Below are positions 24,669 to 32,337 of a stretch of DNA of 38,943 nucleotides, piece by piece. Every line of letters starts with the position of its first letter. Positions within the stretch are counted from its first letter, which is position 1. The stretch comes from an uncultured Bacteroidales bacterium. GTDB lineage: Bacteria; Bacteroidota; Bacteroidia; Bacteroidales; UBA932. The translations under genes and the position numbers were made by a program. The notes beneath the pieces are model-generated. The model had not been told where the DNA came from, did no database searches, and saw nothing but the letters and a program-made list of their open reading frames with translations. The DNA is taken from assembly GCA_947303465.1 (NCBI GenBank), contig CAMYYI010000018.1, positions 1 through 38,943 of the forward strand, in the 5' to 3' direction.

Positions 24669-26780
24669 TTATTTTGCCGTATATGGGCCGAAGATGGCCT
24701 TTACCTTGTATTCCTGGTCGGTATCGTCCAGGACATACACGTAGTAGGAACCGCCTCCCGGAAGCACGCGCACGACCACATGGCCGCCGGTTGAACAGAA
24801 GTTGGCAGGGTTGACTCCCGCGTCCTTCAGCGTAGTTACATTGGACTCGGCAAGATTTGTGGTAAATACCTTCACCGAAGAATTGGCGTTATAAACCCGC
24901 TTGAGTGTGGCGGCATTCGGCTGAACATCACGCCATACGCCCGCAATATAAACGTCTGGCTTGAGCACCCCCAGCAGCTCGGTGCTGTTGGTATTCTTGG
25001 TGGAATGGTGGCTGGCCTTCATCACCTCCACTTTCTTCATCACCTTGGAAATAGGCAGCTCAATGTCTTTCCAGCTGTAATAAGTCTTACCGGTAAACTG
25101 GATGTCACCACCGCTGAACCAGTCGAAATTACCGTACTTGAGGTGAATCACGTTCGAGAAAATGTTCTCGTTGATTGCCCATTCCTCGTGGTTGGCGTCG
25201 CATTCTTCAGCAGAAGGCACATAAGACGTGTTTACTCCCGTTCCGCTTCCGGTCCAGATGTCGCCGCCGGAAGCAATGGTGCGGATGCTGAAGTTGTAGT
25301 CCGAAGGCTGGTGTGTCAACACTATCTGGTCCGTGTGTCCTACCTGCAGGGTTTCGCGCACGGTGCCGTAGGTGCGGGCGCTGTAGTCCAGGAAGTTGAC
25401 ATAAGCTGCGTAACGCTTCTTGCCGCCGCTGGTATAATAGTCTTCCGAAGGACGGCTGGCCCAGTCACCGCGGTCGAACACCTTGTTTATGGGAACGCCC
25501 ATGCCGACTTCCGCCACGCCGTTGCGCACAAAGCCGCCGGCGTTCAGGTTCACCGAAGCCACAGGGTTGCCGTTCTTGTCGTAAGGCTGCCAGCCGAAGC
25601 TCTTGTATTCATCGCGCCATGCGCCGATATGGTCGCCGTGATAGTGGGATGTCATGAAGTAATCCAGCCTGCCACCCGCTACCGCCGGAGCAAAGTGCTT
25701 GATATAATCTACAATGACGGCGCCGCTATTAACGTTCACGGAGGGTTTTGACGGCACGCCCTGGGAATTACCGTCACCATAACTGTACAGCTCTGCCGGG
25801 GGCGCGCCAGCAGCATCTATCAGCATGGTGGTGCCGTCCGGCATCACATAGTAGAAGGCCTCTCCGCGTCCGCCGTTGACGGAATGAATGTCCAGGTAAC
25901 CGGAACGCCACAGGGGAAGCGGCTCCCCTACGGCCGCCTCGGTGGGGGAAGCAAAATCCACATGAAGCGGTGCCATACGGCGGACACGGTTGCGCTCGAT
26001 TTGCACCGTCTTGCCGGTAGATTCAGATGTGCTGCGGCCGTTATTGTCCGTAAAACTTACGGTGAAGCCGCCTGCCATGCTTACAGGCGGAACCGCAAAC
26101 CAGAATTCCGTAGCCGTTTCTACCGTTGTGCCAAGAGCGACCGGCTGATTGAAAGTCATCTGGATGCTTGATGAAGCCCCCGCCTGCTGAAAGCTGACGG
26201 AAGGTTCCCCTTCTGCAAAGCTGACCACTGCTGTACCGGCAAGATACTCCCCGGAATTACCAGAAACTGTAATGGAGCTCACCGAGCCGCTTCCATAAGC
26301 GCTGATGATAAGCAGGCCGCAGAGGTTCTTGAAGTGAAGGTTACGGTCTTCAGACTTCGCCACCATTACAGCCGCACCGGGGCCGAAACTGCCGGCAGCA
26401 TATGCCTGTTTGGCCTGGATGCCTATGCGGAGTTTGCCGGATGTGAGCGAGGTTGTGCTGCGGTATGGATATACAGCGTAGTACGGGCCTGCCGCAGTAA
26501 GAGATGAATTTACGGGATCGAAGGATCCTGCGTTGGCGCCGTCCTCTCCGGTAAAACGATATTCGGTATTGGATGCACCCTGGGCGAGTATGCTGATGCG
26601 GTCGTCGGCGTTCCAAAGCACGCTGTAATTATCACCGGCATGGGTCTTTGTGACGTTGTCAGTATAAGCATAGAAAGAGGCCTCCCGGGAGGAAGGAGTC
26701 TCTGCAACTTCTGTCGGCTTTCCAGTGCAGGTGTAAAACAGTACCCCTGCCATCGCAAACAATAGAATGATCCTTCGCAT
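24669..26780 (-). CDS. Fimbrillin-like N-terminus fused to ComEC-like MBL hydrolase, lipoprotein
   Basis: 703 residues. The ATG at 26780 begins a lipoprotein signal ending LFYTC (Cys18); the longer frame needs TTG. Residues about 30-275 form a fimbrillin-like beta domain (VTKTHAG, WNADDRISIL, YYAVYPYRS). Residues about 287-703 form the MBL domain: LPLWRSGYLDIHSVNGGRGE, PDGTTMLIDAAG, HYHGDH at 379-384, FSGGDIQ, KASHHSTKN. It is the close full-length relative of the truncated gene at 1-787. It differs from the other MBL copies in having Ala308 where they have Cys (GRGEA against GRGEC) and Ala702 where they have Cys at the penultimate position (GPYTAK against GPFKCE). It has its own promoter and lies downstream of a terminator, so it is a separate unit. 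Confidence 0.9.
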   Translation of the reverse strand: MRRIILLFAMAGVLFYTCTGKPTEVAETPSSREASFYAYTDNVTKTHAGDNYSVLWNADDRISILAQGASNTEYRFTGEDGANAGSFDPVNSSLTAAGPYYAVYPYRSTTSLTSGKLRIGIQAKQAYAAGSFGPGAAVMVAKSEDRNLHFKNLCGLLIISAYGSGSVSSITVSGNSGEYLAGTAVVSFAEGEPSVSFQQAGASSSIQMTFNQPVALGTTVETATEFWFAVPPVSMAGGFTVSFTDNNGRSTSESTGKTVQIERNRVRRMAPLHVDFASPTEAAVGEPLPLWRSGYLDIHSVNGGRGEAFYYVMPDGTTMLIDAAGAPPAELYSYGDGNSQGVPSKPSVNVNSGAVIVDYIKHFAPAVAGGRLDYFMTSHYHGDHIGAWRDEYKSFGWQPYDKNGNPVASVNLNAGGFVRNGVAEVGMGVPINKVFDRGDWASRPSEDYYTSGGKKRYAAYVNFLDYSARTYGTVRETLQVGHTDQIVLTHQPSDYNFSIRTIASGGDIWTGSGTGVNTSYVPSAEECDANHEEWAINENIFSNVIHLKYGNFDWFSGGDIQFTGKTYYSWKDIELPISKVMKKVEVMKASHHSTKNTNSTELLGVLKPDVYIAGVWRDVQPNAATLKRVYNANSSVKVFTTNLAESNVTTLKDAGVNPANFCSTGGHVVVRVLPGGGSYYVYVLDDTDQEYKVKAIFGPYTAK

Positions 26781-26786
26781 AACAAG

Positions 26787-26817
26787 CAAAGTTAAAAAGA
26801 ATACTGCAAAATGACAA
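26787..26817 (-). promoter_or_regulatory. Promoter for the fimbrillin-MBL gene
   Basis: On the minus strand TTG (26817-26815), a 20 bp spacer, then TAACTTTG (26794-26787), matching the Bacteroidota TTG-N20-TAnnTTTG layout. The -7 box ends 6 bp before the ATG at 26780, implying a leaderless or nearly leaderless mRNA. Confidence 0.6.
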
Positions 26818-26818
26818 T

Positions 26819-26849
26819 AGAAAAAGGAGGCCGGTTAATCGACCTCCTT
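26819..26849 (-). terminator. Rho-independent terminator of the GLUG-lipoprotein unit
   Basis: On the minus strand AAGGAGGTCG, a 6-base loop, then CGGCCTCCTT form a 10 bp stem (one G-T pair) followed by TTTCTATT, with T-rich sequence across the junction. It lies 33 bp after the stop at 26882 and separates that unit from the MBL gene. Confidence 0.85.
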
Positions 26850-26881
26850 CTATCTAATTATCAGCGTATTGCTTGAATATG

Positions 26882-29416
26882 CTAGTCTGAGAAAGCTGCC
26901 CAGATGGTGTTGTAACCCGAAGCTACGCCAGAAGCGGTGATGACTGCGGCAGGACCGGCAAGCAAGGATTCAAAGTTGCCGGCAGTAACAGCCGTTCCAC
27001 CGACGGAGCAGGCGGAAGTAACAGTAATCTTATGCTCGGAGGTGCCAAAGACACTGGTGTATTCCCCTTGATTATAGCGCCCGACAACAGCACCCCGACT
27101 GTTATCATGACCACCGGTAATTACAGCGCCCACAATGCAACCCTCACCGGTAGCGAGTTCCGCCTTGCCATTATGCAGGCCTATCAAGCCACCTACGGCA
27201 TCATTGACATCCGCTGAAGCAGTCAATGAAACGGGGCCATAGCTGTTACAGTACTCCATCTTTGCCAGGCCGATATTACCGATAATGCCTCCAATATAAA
27301 TCTTGGACACGGTACCAGCTGACACAACAGGAGCGTAGTTGGTGCAACGCCGAATAGTACCTGATGAAGCATAACCTACTATACCGCCTATCCGCTGGTT
27401 GGTAGATTTTGTCTGCGTCCTGTCATCAACCTTGCCCTTGGTATCACTTCCAAGTTCTCCGTTAACACAGTCTTCAACAAGCGCGTCATCACATTCTGTC
27501 TGGCCGACGATTCCACCTACAAAATACTGGTTAGTGTTACCATTTTGCTTTATGACTGTGCCAAGATTGGTACAGTTTGTAACCGAACTGTTGTAAGCGA
27601 GTTTTCCCACTATCGCACCTACCGCAGTCTTTCCGCTGGTTGACTGTCCTGTAGGGTCGGTACCGACGTTAGCATTGTTAACGCAATATGATACTACTAC
27701 ATTTTTATTGGAGTCCGAAGATTCACCGTCAATTCCGAGAATTCCGCCGATATACAGCTGCGCACATTTCATATTGGCGCTGGTGCCGACTATACCGTCG
27801 ACTAAACCGTTATTGGTACAATGGTCAATCACATGGCCAGTTGAAGCATTCTCAACGGTATAATTCCTCGAACGTCCTACTATACCTCCAATCAGGATGA
27901 TACCTGATCCTTCGGTTCCGGACACTTTTGTCCTTTTTACCTCAGCATTGTTCTGGCAATAGCTAAATGTCGCTGTTCCGAACAAAGCTCCTGCAATACC
28001 ACCAAGATATGTGTTAAGCGCAGATGCCGTACACGCGACCACATTGTCATTGGTGCACTGGCTGAAAGAGCAGGTGCCCATCGTCTCTCCCACAATTCCT
28101 CCAAGTATCAGCTCTTCTGTAGCGGCATAGTTTATAACTGTACGCATATAGCTGTGGACATTGTTGATCGTGGCATTCCTGCAAATACCTGCGAGGTTTC
28201 CACCAATCCTCGGAGTAGCAGAGGAAAACACCAAACGGTTATTGTCTCCGTCTATATTTCCATCCACATCCGGAACATAGCCAAGTTTGAGATTTTCTAC
28301 GCGTACGCGCGGGGTAACGGACTCAAGTGTTGAGAAGAAACCGCAGTTTGCACCGAGTGAAGTATCAATCTTGATTCCATAGATACTGTAATTCCTGCCA
28401 TCAATGGCGCCGGCGAAGCCTGTAGCCTCGTTGCCGTCAACGGGTGCCCAGTCAACGCCACCATAGTTAATGTTCGCGCCCAGTTTCACAGTCTCATCTG
28501 CCTGATAATAGGTAATTGCACTCACCCATTTTTCAAGGTCGGTCTTGGTGCTCAGGGGACCGAGCCAGCTGCCGGCGGTAAGGCCGAAGGTCTCGAACTT
28601 CCAGCCGCCGTTCAGGGGGAAGGAAGTGACATTGTCGGCCGAGCCTGTACGGAAAGCCTTGATGGCACCGTCGGTGGGGTCGATCTTGGTGAAGGTGAAA
28701 CGGTACTTCCCTACTGTAGAAGCGGGATAAACCACCGCAAAGTAGTTCTCCCCGCTCACGAATGCTCCGTTTACGACCACGCGACTGGCGGTACCGGTAA
28801 CATTCGCTTCAGGGCTGACGGAGCTCACGGAAGCGTCACCGGCGATGGCCAGACGGGAACCGAGGGCGAAAGTGCCGTCGGGAACAGCCTCAAAGTACAC
28901 AGAAGTAATATTGTCATCAGGGACCTTGAACTCGATGAGCGAGGTCACGTTTACGAACTCGAGGTCGTTGGTATTGTCTGCCTTGCAGACCTGCACAAGG
29001 GCGTCCTTTGCCACACAGCCGGAAATTATATTCTGAACCGCAGGCAGTGTAACAGTCAGCGCATCCCCGACGGGAGCGGCAGATGCCGCGGTAGCAGGAT
29101 AAACCGCATAATAGGTGGCAGCCGCTGCGGGAGGATTGGCCGTGAACTTGAAAGAGGCCACGTTGCCGACAATGTCACCGCCGGCAAGAGCGTCTGACTC
29201 GCACCATGCGGCGCCGTCATACACTGCAATCTTGTCACCGACTTCCCACTCTATGCTATAGCTGGAAATATTGGCCTTGGTAGGCTGCTGAAGTGTAGCC
29301 GTGAAAACCACGTCTGATCCGGCGGAAACAGGTTCCACCACCGTCTCTATCTCTTTGGAACACGAGAAGAAGGAGAGAAGGGCTGCAAAGGCAGCAAAAA
29401 TAACTGTTCTTTTCAT
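26882..29416 (-). CDS. GLUG-repeat surface lipoprotein with fimbrillin-like N-terminus (1)
   Basis: 844 residues. The signal ends SFFSC (Cys19), followed by SKEIE. Residues about 30-270 are fimbrillin-like (PTKANISS, WEVGDKIAVYD, YYAVYPATA). A linker segment (LSTKTDLEKWVSAITYYQADETV) leads into repeated GLUG-type units, each with G-G-I-x-G followed by a small-residue turn and a C-x-N (GGIAGALFG, GGIVGRSRN, GGILGIDG, GGIVGQTEC, GGIVGYASSG, GGLIGLHNG). GLUG repeats are predicted beta-helix elements of secreted adhesin-like proteins. The C-terminus has no sorting domain. Twelve bp downstream of small peptide 4 and last in its unit. A paralog of the next gene upstream. Likely surface binding; ligand unknown. 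Confidence 0.85.
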   Translation of the reverse strand: MKRTVIFAAFAALLSFFSCSKEIETVVEPVSAGSDVVFTATLQQPTKANISSYSIEWEVGDKIAVYDGAAWCESDALAGGDIVGNVASFKFTANPPAAAATYYAVYPATAASAAPVGDALTVTLPAVQNIISGCVAKDALVQVCKADNTNDLEFVNVTSLIEFKVPDDNITSVYFEAVPDGTFALGSRLAIAGDASVSSVSPEANVTGTASRVVVNGAFVSGENYFAVVYPASTVGKYRFTFTKIDPTDGAIKAFRTGSADNVTSFPLNGGWKFETFGLTAGSWLGPLSTKTDLEKWVSAITYYQADETVKLGANINYGGVDWAPVDGNEATGFAGAIDGRNYSIYGIKIDTSLGANCGFFSTLESVTPRVRVENLKLGYVPDVDGNIDGDNNRLVFSSATPRIGGNLAGICRNATINNVHSYMRTVINYAATEELILGGIVGETMGTCSFSQCTNDNVVACTASALNTYLGGIAGALFGTATFSYCQNNAEVKRTKVSGTEGSGIILIGGIVGRSRNYTVENASTGHVIDHCTNNGLVDGIVGTSANMKCAQLYIGGILGIDGESSDSNKNVVVSYCVNNANVGTDPTGQSTSGKTAVGAIVGKLAYNSSVTNCTNLGTVIKQNGNTNQYFVGGIVGQTECDDALVEDCVNGELGSDTKGKVDDRTQTKSTNQRIGGIVGYASSGTIRRCTNYAPVVSAGTVSKIYIGGIIGNIGLAKMEYCNSYGPVSLTASADVNDAVGGLIGLHNGKAELATGEGCIVGAVITGGHDNSRGAVVGRYNQGEYTSVFGTSEHKITVTSACSVGGTAVTAGNFESLLAGPAAVITASGVASGYNTIWAAFSD

Positions 29417-29428
29417 GATACCTGAAGA

Positions 29429-29557
29429 TTAAAGTTCATCTGTCCAAACCGGATTCTCCGGCACAACTGTAGCATCGAAGGAGCCGCAAAGAACTCCGCT
29501 GAATTGGACTTCCGTTACCTTTACGGCAGGGGAAGCGTATAAGTATTTGATATCCAT
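29429..29557 (-). CDS. Small peptide 4 (42 aa), lipoprotein-associated family
   Basis: 42 codons from ATG at 29557, beginning MDIKYLYASPAVKVTEV, with core GVLCGSFD and ending NPVWTDEL. It starts 10 bp after the stop of the upstream GLUG gene and ends 12 bp before the next lipoprotein ATG. The K-Y-x-x-x-P start, hydrophobic-C-x-S core and late Trp match the other small ORFs, although its partner is a GLUG rather than a FISUMP protein; what the partners share is the fimbrillin-like N-domain. No export signal. Confidence 0.62.
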   Translation of the reverse strand: MDIKYLYASPAVKVTEVQFSGVLCGSFDATVVPENPVWTDEL

Positions 29558-29567
29558 AGATTTTTGA

Positions 29568-32078
29568 TTATTCAAACGTTACCCAAAGTGTATTCTTACC
29601 TCCACCGAAAGCCTCTCCTGAAGCCTGGAATCCGTAATCGGAACCTACAGCATAAGTAAGATAGTTATTACCTGTTACTGCCGTGCCGTTTACGGAGCTG
29701 CCCGAGCAGATGACAATAGGGCTGGCCTGAGTTCCCCAGCCGGTAATTACGGAACTGGAATAGCGTCCGATTACTGCACCGGCGTTCACAGCCTTGTCAC
29801 AGCTTACGCTTGCCTTTACGCGGCATCCTTCACCGGTACTGTTATCCGTAGAAGATCCGTTAATAAGACCTATCAATCCGCCAGTGCTGCTGTTGCTGCC
29901 GTCTGCATTGGCACCGGTCATGGACACTTCCCCGCAGTTGATACATTCAACCACCTTGCCCAGGGTGTCATTGCCAACTATACCGCCGAGGTAATTCTTC
30001 TTGCCTCCGTTGCTTTGAACCTTACCGTAATTTACGCATTTATTGTAATTACCCCTCATGCCGTATCCGCATACACCTCCTATGCGTTGATTCTTGTTGC
30101 TGGTCTGAACCGCATCGACAACCAGTCCCTTGGTATCATCGTCAGCTGCACCGTTAACACATTCGGAAACCATGCCATCGACGCTCGAGGACATACCGAT
30201 GATGCCGCCATAGCAGCCTTCCGCACTGTGGTTGCCTACTTTTGTTATTGTACCCAAGTTGACACAACGGTCTATAATGGATTTGTTGGACTGACGACCT
30301 ATGATACCACCTACTCCGGTATATTTATTCTTGTTTTCCGTGCCATCGGGATTATTGTCTGCAGCGGACTGGTTATAACCATTTATGCTGCCTTCATTGC
30401 GACAGGTGACAACTTCCAGTGCGTAATCGCTGACCCCGTCGGCCGGTTGACCGTCAATGCCACAGATGCCGCCGAAATAGAGCTGTGAAGCCTTGACATT
30501 AACCGTAGTTTCAACTGTACCGTAGTTGATGCAATCAACAATATGAACATTGGCGATACTGTTGCCGGCACGGCCCAATATACCCCCCATGCAGTTTACA
30601 CCACCGACTTCACATGTTGCGTCGTGAGATATCTTACCGTAATTGATACACGTGTCGAATGTGGTACCGGTATATGCAATTCCGGCTATGCCGCCGTTGT
30701 ATACTGATGTAGAGCCGCTGTTACAGGAAACGGAACCATAGTTCTCACATTTGCCGAAATAAGAACCATCCCCGGCAGCTGCGGCACCGGCAATACCGCC
30801 GACAAAAGTGGTAGCTGTGTTGGTGTAACTGACGGTAACGGGAATGTGGTTGATTACCTCTGAAATATAGGCGTTCTTAATCTTGCCTGCAAGGGCGCCC
30901 GCATAAGTACATGCATCAGTAGAGATATCCAACAGGCTGCTGTCGCCTTCCTTGCCAAGAATGAGGTTTTTGACTCTCTCACGTGGCTGCTCTGAAGCGA
31001 TAACGGAGAAGAAACCGGAATTATCGGCGGATGCATTGATTACGATATTGTAAATGCTGTGTCCGTTTCCGTCGAACAGGCCCGCGAAGTGGTCGGATCC
31101 CTCATTGGCGTTGACCGGAGTCCAGATGCCACCGGCATAATCTATGTCAGCACCAAGTGTTACGGTCTCTGCTGCGTTAAAATAATGAGCCATGGACGCC
31201 CAGGTGTCGAGGTCGGCCTTGCTGGAGATGGTGCCGTCGAACCAGTTGAGGTTGGAAGGCATTCCGGAGACTACCCGGATGCCGTTCGCAGGCAGGGAGA
31301 ATCCGGCTTCGGAGGTACCGGTAGCCAAGGCTTTTGCCTCACAATTGCCGCCTGTAGGCTTGCAGAAGCAGAAACGAAGGGCCTTTACGGACTCCTTAGG
31401 CAGCACTGCAGCATAATAGCTCTGACCTGCAGAGAAATCACCCTTCAGCGTCACCTTCTTGGCGCTGCCAGTGGTATATCCCGGCTCGGGAACGACCGGA
31501 GCGGCTCCTGCGACATAGATCGTTGAGCCGCTGTCGTTGAGAGCCTCAACGAACACTGTCTGCACGCCGGACACAGGGACTTCAAACTTGACCAGTGAGG
31601 TCACATTCTTGAAAGTGAGCTTGTCTGTGGTGGTGCTGGTAGCTATCTGCACCAGGGCATTGGGGTCGACATCCTTGCCGGGGGTTATCATCTGAAATGA
31701 TGGGAGATCTATCATTACCGCGCCCTCGGCCGGGTTGGCAGGAAGGGCCGCCTCAGACTTGGCAGCAGCAGGATAAATGGCGGTGTAGGAATCTCCGGCC
31801 GCAATGTCAACGCTGAAAGACGCGGTTAAACCTCCGTTTTCGATGTCGGCATCGGTAAGGGCTGCGGAAACGGCCCATGTACTGCCATTACTGACGGCAA
31901 TCTGGTCGCCGGGAGTCCAGACCACCTGCTGACCGTTAAGGTCTGCCTTCAGTGGCTGATCCAGAGATGCCTTGAATACTATCGTACCGGCGGGAACTTC
32001 AATGCCGGCTTCCTTCGTGCATGCGAAAGCTATTATTGCTGCCGCTGCAATAAACATGTATTTGAACGTCTTTTTCAT
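29568..32078 (-). CDS. GLUG-repeat surface lipoprotein with fimbrillin-like N-terminus (2)
   Basis: 836 residues. The ATG at 32078 starts a signal ending IAFAC (Cys20); the frame upstream runs through the small peptide 5 region in another frame and is not expected to be coding. N-terminal fimbrillin-like domain (LKADLNGQQ, WTPGDQIAVSN, YTAIYPAA), then the same linker type (ISSKADLDTWASMAHYFNAAETV) and GLUG units (GGIAGAAAAG, GGIAGIAYTG, GGILGRAGN, GGICGIDG, GGIIGRQSN, GGVCGYGMRG, GGIVGNDTLG, GGLIGLING). Same architecture as its neighbour at 26882, suggesting tandem duplication together with its peptide ORF. Expected at the cell surface. Confidence 0.85.
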   Translation of the reverse strand: MKKTFKYMFIAAAAIIAFACTKEAGIEVPAGTIVFKASLDQPLKADLNGQQVVWTPGDQIAVSNGSTWAVSAALTDADIENGGLTASFSVDIAAGDSYTAIYPAAAKSEAALPANPAEGAVMIDLPSFQMITPGKDVDPNALVQIATSTTTDKLTFKNVTSLVKFEVPVSGVQTVFVEALNDSGSTIYVAGAAPVVPEPGYTTGSAKKVTLKGDFSAGQSYYAAVLPKESVKALRFCFCKPTGGNCEAKALATGTSEAGFSLPANGIRVVSGMPSNLNWFDGTISSKADLDTWASMAHYFNAAETVTLGADIDYAGGIWTPVNANEGSDHFAGLFDGNGHSIYNIVINASADNSGFFSVIASEQPRERVKNLILGKEGDSSLLDISTDACTYAGALAGKIKNAYISEVINHIPVTVSYTNTATTFVGGIAGAAAAGDGSYFGKCENYGSVSCNSGSTSVYNGGIAGIAYTGTTFDTCINYGKISHDATCEVGGVNCMGGILGRAGNSIANVHIVDCINYGTVETTVNVKASQLYFGGICGIDGQPADGVSDYALEVVTCRNEGSINGYNQSAADNNPDGTENKNKYTGVGGIIGRQSNKSIIDRCVNLGTITKVGNHSAEGCYGGIIGMSSSVDGMVSECVNGAADDDTKGLVVDAVQTSNKNQRIGGVCGYGMRGNYNKCVNYGKVQSNGGKKNYLGGIVGNDTLGKVVECINCGEVSMTGANADGSNSSTGGLIGLINGSSTDNSTGEGCRVKASVSCDKAVNAGAVIGRYSSSVITGWGTQASPIVICSGSSVNGTAVTGNNYLTYAVGSDYGFQASGEAFGGGKNTLWVTFE

Positions 32079-32100
32079 GATCTTGCTGTTTTTAAAATGA

Positions 32101-32235
32101 TTAAGACCAGGAAAGGTCGCCCAGGTTTTCAGGGTCATCGAAGGCTGCGCCGCTTGCCTGACAAAGCTGCGCATCCAGATCGTACGGCTCGGCGCAAATC
32201 TGCGGGGGAGCGTAAGACAAAGATTTAACAGTCAT
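32101..32235 (-). CDS. Small peptide 5 (44 aa), lipoprotein-associated family
   Basis: 44 codons from ATG at 32235, with SLSYAPPQIC near the start, core AQLCQASG, an acidic stretch FDDPENLGD and the end LSWS. It ends 22 bp before the lipoprotein ATG at 32078 and is first in its transcript, with a TATATTTG promoter box about 67 bp upstream. It is the most divergent of the five but keeps the Y-x-P start, the L-C-x-x-S core and the late Trp. No export signal. Confidence 0.58.
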   Translation of the reverse strand: MTVKSLSYAPPQICAEPYDLDAQLCQASGAAFDDPENLGDLSWS

Positions 32236-32269
32236 ATTATTTTGTGTTATTGAATTAATATTCATTCAA

Positions 32270-32286
32270 CGGTACAAAAGACCGTA
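32270..32286 (-). other. Short stem-loop in the leader of the peptide 5/GLUG unit
   Basis: ACGGT and ACCGT pair across a 7-base loop in the 5' leader. A second weak inverted repeat (TTGAAT/ATTCAA) lies just downstream at about 32250-32269. Could be a leader regulatory structure; weak. Confidence 0.3.
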
Positions 32287-32302
32287 ATATGCAGTGTATT
32301 TG

Positions 32303-32310
32303 CAAATATA
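32303..32310 (-). promoter_or_regulatory. Promoter -7 box of the peptide 5/GLUG unit
   Basis: TATATTTG on the minus strand, a full TAnnTTTG match, in the 102 bp gap after the FAD oxidoreductase. It gives a leader of roughly 60 bases before the ATG at 32235. Confidence 0.6.
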
Positions 32311-32337
32311 ATAACAACGGGCAAAAAGCGAAGAATC

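Noticed and set aside
4709..26780. MBL-fold proteins as antibiotic-resistance beta-lactamases
   Set aside because: The HxHxDH motif marks the superfamily only. The GRGE...PDG...IDAG start and K-x-x-HH motif match the ComEC-like branch.
32079..32174. N-terminal extension of the GLUG lipoprotein at 29568
   Set aside because: It overlaps small peptide 5 in another frame and would bury the lipoprotein signal peptide that starts at 32078.
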